Origin: Baffinella frigidus
Lineage: Eukaryota; Cryptophyceae; Cryptomonadales; Baffinellaceae
NCBI GenBank assembly: GCA_026770585.1
Contig: MU646979.1
Location: forward strand, 95,549-110,027
Direction: 5' to 3'
DNA: 14,479 nt
Shown here: positions 1 to 8,800 of the stretch, piece after piece
Layout of the letters: each line of letters starts with the position of its first letter
Position numbering within the stretch: position 1 is the stretch's first letter
Program-made: the position numbers and the translations under genes
The notes under the pieces: generated by a model
Told to the model about the DNA's origin: nothing
Database searches by the model: none
What the model saw: the letters and a program-made list of their open reading frames with translations, nothing else

Positions 1-84
1 TCCTAGGGTCCTAGGGTCCTAGGGTCCTAGGGTCCTAGGGTCCTAGGGTCCTAGGGTCCTAGGGTCCTAGGGTCCTAGGGTCCT
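1..84. repeat. 8-bp TCCTAGGG tandem array
   Basis: About 10.5 perfect copies of TCCTAGGG run from the first base of the window. The unit holds the palindrome CCTAGG. It is one base longer than the TTTAGGG-type repeats in the introns. The left end of the array is outside the window. Confidence 0.95.
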
Positions 85-680
85 GAATGCACGGAGGGAG
101 CGCAGAGTGCTGCCACAGTTCGAACCCTGGCTGCCAGGAGTTTTGTCGAGGGCGGGAGGGGGCGCGAGCCCCGTCCTGCGTCCTCCTGAACCATGGCCTC
201 GAGGACAGGGACCAGCACCTCCCGGGACGCCCTCGAGGCGTTGGTTCCGGAGGTGCGCGTCGTGCGCGCCCGGCCAGATGCAGACGCGAGAAGCAGCGAC
301 CGCCATGCCTCGTGGCCAGCATCCTTTAGGTCCTCTAGGTTCTTCGAGCTCCCAACACAGGCGGACACCGGAATGTATCCTGCAGAAAGGCCATGCTTCC
401 TTTCGGATCACATCAGGCCCCCCGGTGCAGACCTGAACATACTTCGCACAAGGATCGCGGCAGGCGCTGTACTACTGCCAACCTGTGATCGGCTCCTAGT
501 AACAACACGTGCTCTGGGTATTTCGAACCAGATACCCCCACGATTGTAAGCCAGTTTCAACCAGCGATCGCAATGCACGCCTGGTGGCCAGCAGGCTGTA
601 CTAGGGACACGGCGGAGCGGTTCGCAGGGTGCAGCGCCCGCGGTACGCTGCATTCGGCGGGCTGCTCACACCTTAATGGA
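85..680. other. GC-rich stretch with no resolved gene
   Basis: Overlapping open frames exist on both strands, but none shows a clear family, signal peptide or splice-consistent exon. One ATG at 193 sits in a strong start context (ACCATGG) and stays open for 118 codons, with low-complexity Arg/Ala/Ser composition. Exons of the minus-strand secreted gene could lie here. Undecided. Confidence 0.3.
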
Positions 681-689
681 AATATCGAA

Positions 690-822
690 GCAATTTAGGA
701 CGACCGGACGGGCCCGCCTCAGACTTGACTGGTACAAATTTTAAACTGAAGAGGTTTAGAAGTGTTTTTAGCGTTTTAGTCAGCATTATTTTAAAATTTG
801 TACCGCGAAATCGTCCTGAATG
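690..822. mobile_element. AT-rich foldback (MITE-like) element
   Basis: A perfect 15-base inverted repeat (GGTACAAATTTTAAA at 731-745, complement at 790-804) flanks a 44-base AT-rich loop. Further out, TTTAGGACGA (694-703) and TCGTCCTGAA (811-820) form a second, imperfect pair. It stands out by base composition from the GC-rich flanks. No target duplication was identified. Confidence 0.45.
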
Positions 823-979
823 GGAACGATTTCCCTACGAACCTGCGGCACTCCTATCATCGGTGGTGCTGTACACCCAATAGGGAACCCCCCTTCTTCA
901 GTTGTTCCGTCCTTCTAAACAACGTGAGCTTGTTCAAATTTTGACACGCCCTTCCAAGGAAAAATCGTGAGTGAATACC

Positions 980-1142
980 TGATGAGCTTCAGAGGTCTAG
1001 CCCTGCCTGAGTCGGGTTACCGGACTATCCTCAAGTTTGAACTCGGGTTTCGTGGTACACATCCGTCATCTTTAGTGCGAAAAAGAGTCCTGGTGGTCCC
1101 ACGAGATTGGGGAGACCGAATCAGACCGAGACAGAGCCAGGA
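980..1142 (+). repeat. Dispersed repeat R, copy R1
   Basis: It shares ordered blocks with R2: a GTCGGGTT stretch, CGGACTATCCTCAAGTTTG, GTTTCGTGGTxCAxxTCCGTCA, CCTGGTGGTC, and a GAGACAGAGCCAGG end. Its role is unknown; it lies in the putative downstream intron of the minus-strand gene. Confidence 0.6.
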
Positions 1143-1240
1143 AGTGCTGGAGCAGCGACAAAAGAAATTCGTTCGTTCACTCGTGCTTTACGCAATCATG
1201 CCCAATCATCAACCGTAGAGGATCCCCTACCGGTCATGCC

Positions 1241-1416
1241 ATGATCCCCTACATTTCAAATCCTGCTTCGGTCGGGTTGGCAGACTATTCTCAAGTTGAA
1301 AATCTTGGTTCGTGGTGCATGTCCGTCAAACTTCGGATCGAAAACAAGCCCTGGTGGTCTCACCGAATCGGTGAGAACAAATCAGACAAATACACAGACT
1401 GCGACAGAGCTAGGAA
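1241..1416 (+). repeat. Dispersed repeat R, copy R2
   Basis: The most complete copy. It starts near ATGATCCCCTACAT and holds CAGACTATTCTCAAGTTG (1281-1298), GGTTCGTGGTGCATGTCCGT and CCCTGGTGGTCTCACCGA, and ends at GCGACAGAGCTAGG. It matches R4 in reverse complement along most of its length. Confidence 0.7.
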
Positions 1417-1457
1417 TCTGAGAGTGGCAGAGATAGAGAGAGAACGTGGAGGGGCAC

Positions 1458-2024
1458 CTGCACGGAGGCGCCAGCAGGGAGGGCCGCGATCGCCTCGGGC
1501 GCCAGCTCCACCACCGTTATCGTCGGCGCCGTCTGCGTGTTCTCCGGCCACGCCCCAGCGGGCACAAGCAGCTCCACGCACGAGTGCGGCTCCCCCATCC
1601 ACCCCGAGAACCCGCTCGTGGCGATCTCCGCAGCCCCCGCGGCGAGCGAGAGCGTGAGGCGGTACAGCCCGTTGGGAGAGCCTCCGCTGACCGCGGGGCA
1701 CTCCACGGGGGTGGGCGTCGTTGTGGGCGCAGCAGTTGTCGTTGTCGTCGCGGCCTCTACCCCCCGCCCATAGAGCGCGCACACGAGCACCAGCAGAGAC
1801 CCCGCCACTCGCCGCCCCAACACCGCTCGACGTTGAGGGAAGCATTGGGGCAGCAGGACGGACCCCTCACTCTCCACCTCCACACACGGCCGCCTCACAC
1901 CACCTTCTCCCCGATTCCGCCCACACCCCTCCGTAGCACCATCAAAATCCGCCTCCGCACGCGAAGTTGCGGCAGAGTTGGCCCGTTCCCGCAGGGTCCA
2001 GCCCCGATCGGCGCTAGCCGGCAT
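1458..2024 (-). CDS. Divergent gene: secreted protein with Thr-rich linker (5' coding part)
   Basis: A 189-codon stretch on the - strand, read down to a CAG|GTGCCC donor at 1457 (phase 0); past it the frame runs only into low-complexity codons and a stop at 1410. It contains a hydrophobic segment VAGSLLVLVCALYGRGVEA, a Thr/Pro-rich run AATTTTTAAPTTTPTP, and an ectodomain with CPAVSGGSPNGLYRLTLSLA, SGFSGWMGEPHSCVELLVP and TITVVELAPEAIAALPAG. Signal peptide or signal anchor plus a mucin-like linker suggests a surface or secreted protein; the family is not recognised. About 70 residues precede the hydrophobic segment if the ATG at 2024 is used. A small intron there (GAAG|GTGGTG to GTCGAG, both phase 1) would shorten that part. 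Downstream exons were not found in 1-1457. It is head-to-head with the beta-helix gene. Confidence 0.55.
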
Positions 2025-2419
2025 GGGCCGTTCAAAATCTCCGGAGCGGTGGTCACGTTACCCTGTCGACTTTACGCGTGTTTCGTGCGTTTGATTCAAA
2101 TCAACTTGAGCTAAGTTAACAAGTTGACCGATCCAAACGCTTTGACCAGCTCCACCAGCAACGTCTTCTCCTCGTCCTCCTCCTGGTGGGTGCCGCCGAC
2201 CGTGCCGACTTTCCCCTGCGCGCACCAGCGTCCACGCATCTGCGTCCAGCCGATCGCTTGCAGCTGCTTCCAGGCTCTACGCTCGATCTGGAGTCTTCGA
2301 GTCGGATGAGGGCCAAGTGCCGTCTGACCAGTGTGCGGGCGAGCAGGCCTAGGCGCGAGGACACCCCGGGCGTCGGCGTGCGAGGGGGGGGCGTCCTGGA
2401 CGGAAGGGAAAGATCGACA
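1850..2419. promoter_or_regulatory. Probable divergent intergenic / promoter interval
   Basis: This lies between the two head-to-head secreted-protein genes, apart from any 5' part of the minus gene up to 2024. It is GC-rich, with no TATA box or known operator that I can defend. The assignment as promoter rests only on gene layout. Confidence 0.3.
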
Positions 2420-2446
2420 ATGAGACAAGCCTCGCTGCGCCACTCT
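2420..2446 (+). CDS. Candidate start exon (E1) of the beta-helix gene
   Basis: An ATG in a good context (A at -3) gives MRQASLRHS and then a GTGCGC donor in phase 0, which joins in frame to the signal-peptide exon at 2685. The joined N-terminus has basic residues before the hydrophobic core, as a signal peptide should. A rival is 2306-2332 (MRAKCRLTS, donor GTGCGG, also phase 0), with a poorer start context. The choice is inferred; one of the two is likely. Confidence 0.35.
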
Positions 2447-2684
2447 GTGCGCGCCTGCCCACCCACCCACCCTGCTGCCCGCCGAAAAGGGTTCGCCTGC
2501 TTTCTTGCAACAACGCTCACCGGAGAAGCGGAGTGCAGGGGATTTGCGTGGCCCCAAGTGTGTCTGGGGGAAGGTGAAGGCTGACGCCTCCGACACGGAG
2601 GCGGCCAACAAGTTCTGCGTTGGTGGGAACTCGGTGGCGAGCTAAAACACGGGCCTGTGACTTTCCGTGTGCCTGCCTTTCCAG

Positions 2685-2876
2685 GCGCCGCTTCTTCTCG
2701 CGCTGCTCGTGTGCTGTGGGACGTGCTGGGGGGCAGAGATCAGATGGAACTGCGCAGTTCCCGGTGTCGGAAACTTCTTCAAGGCGGAGAACTGGCTGCC
2801 GGAAACGATGCCAGGCCCGGACACCGACGTTTTCCTGGTGCGATCCCCCACCAGCCATGCTCTAGCTCTGCATCAC
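2685..2876 (+). CDS. Exon E2: signal peptide and N-terminal beta-helix opening
   Basis: The acceptor is CTTTCCAG, the donor CAC|GTGGGT, and both ends are phase 0 (64 codons). It encodes APLLLALLVCCGTCWG followed by AEIRWNCAVPGVGNFFKAEN and WLPETMPGPDTDVFLV. Small residues after the hydrophobic core mark a likely signal peptidase site at WG|AE. The Trp...NW...PGP.D.V pattern is typical of the first turn of secreted beta-helix proteins. The frame can be read upstream only from a GTG, so a separate start exon is needed. Confidence 0.75.
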
Positions 2877-5800
2877 GTGGGTTGATAGGCTTTTCTCAAG
2901 TTGACATGCTGTTTTTTCGGTGCAAATTCGTCAACTTTCGAGCGGAAAAGAGCCCGGGCTCACCAAAGTGGTGAGCCCAAGTAGACTGAGACAGAGCTAG
3001 ATGCTGCAGTGACCAACTCGCCCTGTTTCGATTCCCTTGATTTCGCAGTAGAGCCTGTCGGAATGAGATCCAGAAAAAGAGCGCCGGTCGCCCTCGGAGG
3101 GCTGGGTTCCAGTGGGATTTAGGGGTTGGGGGTTTGAGTTTAGGGTTTAGGGGTTGGGGTTGGGGGTTGGGTGGTTAGGGGTTAGGGGTCGAGGTTTAGG
3201 GGTTGAGGGTTTAGGGGCTGAGCTTGTGGGTTTATGATTCTCACGTGTGCGCGTCTGCACCTGGTGTCCTCGCCTGACTGGATTATCGGCCAAGATCAGG
3301 AAAAGCCGCCTTCACACCGAAGTTTCTGGTGGTGTTTCACGCAACATGATTGTTAACTTGAGAATAGTCTGTGACGAGGTGGCGCCCTGGCAGGATCCGT
3401 GTAGGTTCACGGATGGTAGCATCCGTACTCGGACTGTGGATATCAATGCTGCCGCAATCTCCACGATCAAGTCCCTTCGCATCATTGCATACGCAGAGTT
3501 CATGTTCACCGTGGTACTCCTCCAAATCTACCTCAGTCTCAGTCTGATTTGGTCGTAGCGATTTGGTAAGACCGGCCTCGTTTTCGCTCTGAAGTTGACA
3601 GAGTTTTACCATGAACCCAGATTGGCAACTTGAGAATAGTCTGCAAACCCGACTGAGGCAGATAGGATTTGACACTTTGCATGTAGGGGATCATACTTGA
3701 GGCTCTGGGTCCCACTCTGGCACATCCTCGGTGGGGGTGCATACATGGCGGCCGTGTTGGATAGTAATTGTGGTCTCTCTCGTGATACGCATGAAGGGTT
3801 CTGAACGCTGGCTGGCTGGCAACGCAGGGGACAAACCAAGAGTTCACAATCGGCACCCTCCAGGTGCGTGCCTCTCAACCCTCCAACCCTCAACGAGTGG
3901 CGAAATCGCCTCTGGGGAGAGAGACCTTTATTCATACCAACACGGCCGTCATGTATGCAAGTTGGGGGACCCTAGCCCGCAGCAACTGGATATCGCCTCT
4001 CCCCTCTCTCCTCTCTCCTCTCTCCCCTCTCTCCTCTCTCCCCTCTCCTCTCCCCTCTCCCCTCTCCCCCTCTTCCCTCTCCCTATCCCCTCTCCCCTCT
4101 CCCCTCTCCCCTCTCCCCTCTCGCAGTTGCAACATGGCGGCCATGTTGGCATTAACAGAGGTCTCCCTTTCCAGGTCGACCAGAACGCGCAGCTGTATTT
4201 CGATACGGGCTGGTTGAAACTCGCCACCTCCGGGCAGGTACGTGCAGATCCAAGACACTTTAGGGTTCTTGTTTGGGTTTTAGGGGTTTAAGATGTAGGT
4301 TTCCTGCAGGTCACTAGCATCAAGGACAGTCCTACTAGTCCTACGTGCGTCCTACAATCAAGGCGATCAGATTAGTCAACACTATTGTTGACTCATCCGG
4401 GCAGGGTTTGTACCAGGAGAGTGTTCACGTGTTTCGACTGAATAGACCCGTTCCTGGTTCCACTATCTTTCTCCCATCAATCAAGCTCTCGCTCTTATTA
4501 ATCGAGGTCAATCTCTAATCAATGAACGCGTCTCATGTATCGGAATAATGTTTTTCACGAATCAAGAAAGTTCTCCCTCTAATCGATCAAAGTCTTTCTC
4601 CCAGCAAGGTCTCGCTCTTATCAATCAAGGTGGCGGGGACAGGTGGCGGGGTATCTGAAGTTAACCTCTGTCGACTTCCGTGGGGGAAGTGCAGTACTTG
4701 AGGTAACCCCGAAACCCGAAACCCGAAACCCGAAACCCACAACACTTCAAAGCCCAAACCCCTAAACCCACGCCTCTTCAGAGAGACCCTTGATCTGGCC
4801 GAGTCTCTGGAGTGGAACCTGGTGGTTTAGAGAGAGAGAGATAGATAGAGAGAGAGAGAGAGGGAGAGAGAAATAGTTGATTGAAGCCAAAATATCCACA
4901 ATACACAACTTCCTGCGAGGGATGTCTCCCTTCAGGGTCTAAAAACGTCCCGTCTGCTCTACACGTTGTGAACGAATGTGTCTGTTTGTAACTGGGGTTG
5001 GCCAAACCTGCAGAATACATAAATCCTGCTACAATTAGTTTTTCTGATGGTACAAATCGTTAGCCTCCTCCTACAAGTAGTTGGATGCGTGGGGCCTAAG
5101 GTTCTGTTTGTCGGGTAGGTGCTGTCCGGGGGGAAATTGGAGCTCGAGCACGTTGTATCCGACGGCTCTACGTTCCAGACGGCCGTTTTGGAGCTCAAGA
5201 CGCTGGTCAACCGCGGCACTGTCTCCATTCCCGTCTCCCAGCAAACGGAACTCTACTTCAATCTGGACAACTATGGACCGTTCACAACAGGTGGGGATGG
5301 GTGGGGCGCACACACCCTACACCAGAATCCCTGTATCTAAAACCCTAGACCTCAAAACCAGCACCCTGAACCCTGAACCCTGAACCCTGAACCCTGAACC
5401 CTAAACCCTAATCCCTGAACCGTACAACCAAACCCTAAACCCTAAACCCTAAAAACTAAACCCCAAAACCCAAATCCTGAACCCTAAACTCTCTCCCACC
5501 CCTAGACCCCCAATCCCTAAACCTGGCGCGGTTTGGCGCGGTTGATTGCAAACTACCGCCTGCTTATTTCTTCAACTGACGGTTATGGGCTGGTGCTGTT
5601 TCGTCTTTCAGGTGCGGGTGCGCCCGTCGGAGCCAATCACGTCTGGACAAACCACGGTGCGCCCTCCATGAGAAATGTACCTGATGTTCCTGCTTCAGAC
5701 TTGCGAGTTGCAGTTACCTTCTCTCCTTGCGGGCTTAGGGTTGGGATTGGGGGTTGGGGTTTCAGATTTAGAGTGGAGGGTGTAACGTTTTATGTACCTT

Positions 5801-8800
5801 TCTCCATCTATACCTGGTCGTTGTCGAACCCAGTCGGCAAGTAACGCGAAGGATCGAACGCAGTTGCCGGGGCGACGATCAACTTCCTCGCCGGGGCGCC
5901 GATCGTATTAAATGTGCTGCTCGTCAACAACGCTGGGACAGTCAAGCTCTTGGAGTGAGTTCCCAAAAACTCCCAACCCCAAAGACAAGTTTTGCTGAGA
6001 TGTTACGAACAACGCATAACGAGCTCAGCATTAAGGTGCGACCTGTGTCGAGTTTGAAAGGTTATTTCATGTGAAGCGGGGCCGTTAATGTACGGACGAA
6101 CCACCGCAGAAACGCGGAGGTGGAGCTTTCGATGCTCTTCTCCAACAGCGCGACAATCGAACTTGGGTGCACCCCCTTCCCCTCCTTGAAGCACTGCCTC
6201 GTTGTGCCGTCCAGCCTCTGCCACATCCTGTGAAAAGGCCCTCCCACACGCAAATACGATGAAACCCTGTATGATTAGAGCTCCCTCCAGGAGGGGAGCA
6301 CCGGGTCTGCATTACCTCTGAAGCGTTGGCCTTTCATCAGGGAGACGGTGAGGGATGAGATCGTCACCAGCAGTGTCCTGAAGCTGCAAGGAGGCCTCAA
6401 CACGCTTCCTGGAAGCGTAACCCCCCCCCTCCGTTCCTCTTTGGAAAGCTGTAGCCAGCCGCGTGTTTCCAGACTTGCAAAATCGTGCACCCTGAATAGC
6501 TCCTGGGGGGAAACTATTGTCGAAATGGGCTTCGCCCGGAATCGAGGTCAGGTCAGAAAATCAGGAAAATTTCCAAACAATGGACTTTTGTGCTATCTCA
6601 GGCATGGTTTTTATCTCAAAATAGCATCTCCCACCCATAAGATGACACGAAAAGGCAAAAAAATGGGTCTGGGAGGCGACACGCGAGAGCAGAAAGATGC
6701 TCTAGAGAGTCACCTACCCAGAGTCATATATCACCGAGTATACAACAGTATACGAAGAGAAAGTTGCTGACCTGACTTCGATTTTTTCCGCGCGAAGCCC
6801 ATTCCGACAATATCGCGTTGGTTACAGAGGCGCGCCTGTCTCCCGCTGAGTTTCAGTTTCTACTACAGGTGTTTCAAGGAAAAGGCAGAATGGAGCTCCG
6901 TGGCGCCCCTACTCCCCCAGGTGAACCCTAAAGCGATAAGTTTTGTCAAGTTGGCTTCTTAGTGATCAGGCTAAATAATGAGTGATCAGGGGCGTGAGTC
7001 CAGGAACTCAACCCGAAACCCTAAACCCTAAACCAGGCACGGTGCGGTACAACGTGAGCGGTGTATGTACGGGAAGCGTGACGCTGCTCATCGCGCGGCC
7101 TGCGCGCTTTACGAACACCCTCGCGGTCAACACCGTACACCGTTGAACGCTGTGGAGAATGGGGTGTCCTTGTCCTTTTTCCTGTCTGTGGGATAACATA
7201 ACGGCTGTGCTCAAAGATGGCTCACGATTGCCATGGAGGTGATCACGTCTGGCCTGACTCTCTTCTTCCTCACAGATGGGAGGGAGCGCAATCCTCGTCC
7301 TCGATCCAGAAGCAGCAGGATTCGCCCTTTGGGGTGACGGGCTACGATCCGTCGGCTCCGATATTGAACTCAATTACGCGGGGTATTCCCGCTCTCCCAC
7401 CAACCCTCATTGCGTCGGGTCCCTGGAATTGTAATGCAGAGCATCGTGCAAGAAATCAACTTCCAAGCGTAACACTCTTGTGGTTGATGGGTTCAAGCCC
7501 GGATGGAGCTCAGACCAAACAAAACACCGTCCGCCGTGCTTTGGACCGTGAGACAATGACTAACGTTAGTGATTTTCAGTTGATGGTGCTCTTACCGGTT
7601 CACTGGGAAACAGGTTGCAAGTGCCGTCGCTTACGTCGACAAGCAGCAGCTTCGGTAACGTCCCACCCATGCATTCCATTTTCAGCATCCACGGTTTGGA
7701 AGGGAACTAATACCAAGATAATTCTGGAGACCAACACTACGCTTCCCCAAACCAAGTCGCCCTAAAACACAAACCCTAAGCTCTCAATCCAAACACCTTG
7801 AACCCCAAACCCTCAGGCTCCATCGCGCTCCACGACCTCAAAATTAACAACAACGGCGGGAGCATTGACCTCTCGGACGTGGTCGCGCGCTCTGTCAAGT
7901 TCGACAGCTACGGGAAAGCTTCGCTGATCCTCCGCCGCGTCTCTGTCGGATCCCCAAGGTTACTCCCATCCTTTTCTACCCCAAACCTCAAACCCTCAAC
8001 CTTAAACCCTAAACCCTAAACCCTAAACCCTAAACCCTAAACCCTAAACCCTAAACCCTGAAAGAGACGATTCCCCCCTTTCGATAACAATGTCCTGCGT
8101 GTGACCTCTCCCACTCACCAGCCTCAGTGGGGCCGTGCATACGAGGCGGCCGAGTCGGTACTAACACACGTCTCTCTTTGCGCAGTGGCACGGGGCTCGT
8201 GATCAAAAACAGGCAAACCGCAAGCGGTTCCGCCACGGCGGATCTCCACGAGGCTACTTCCAACCCCAACCCATGAGTCGAGCTCCTGTATTCCAACCCC
8301 AAACAGAGTTCTGCTTTCTTCTCTATGATGGTATTATTCCTTGTGATCACTCTCAAGCCTAAAAACGAGCGAGTCAAAGGTGATCCAAGTCAAAGTCCAT
8401 TCCAATAGTCTACTCATGAACTAGTCGACTCCTGTGACTGATGTCCTGTCCGTCCGTTCTATGTATTACCCTAAATCCAAAACCCGAAACAGGTGGAAGC
8501 GACCACGGTGACAAACACAGGGATCCTCTCCGCGTGGAACTCGCCGCGCCTCGCCAACACCCTCACCAACTCAGTCCAGGAAACCAGCTCAACTGGCGGT
8601 CCAACCCTAAACCCAAAACCCTAAACCCTTATCCCTAAACCCTAAACTCTAAACCCTAAACCCCTAAACCCTAAACCCTAAGCATCCTCACCAACTCAGC
8701 CGCTATCGGCTCAACTGGCGGTTAGTCAGTCTCGTTAATTACCTCCACTCTTCACTCTTCAACCCTAAACCCGAACCCTCAATTCCAAACCCTGAACCCC

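Noticed and set aside
102-145. T-arm-like GTTCGAACC suggesting a tRNA
   Set aside because: The flanking bases do not form a 5-bp T stem, and no D arm or anticodon arm was found.
193-549. 118-codon + strand frame with a strong ATG context
   Set aside because: No domain, signal peptide or splice support; kept only as a remark in the unresolved stretch.
1360-1845. 161-codon - strand frame overlapping the divergent gene
   Set aside because: Shadow frame of the signal/Thr-linker frame, with Arg/Gly-rich composition and no coherent domain.
3731-4291. 186-codon + strand open frame
   Set aside because: It reads through the CTCTCC microsatellite and crosses exon E3 in a wrong frame; the length comes from low-complexity sequence.
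6348-6770. 140-codon + strand frame through intron 7
   Set aside because: Only its first part (E7) is coding; the rest translates a C-run and the MITE-like element.
7976-8059. CRISPR-like or true telomere end
   Set aside because: Units are contiguous 7-mers without spacers and lie between coding exons, so this is an intronic interstitial array.
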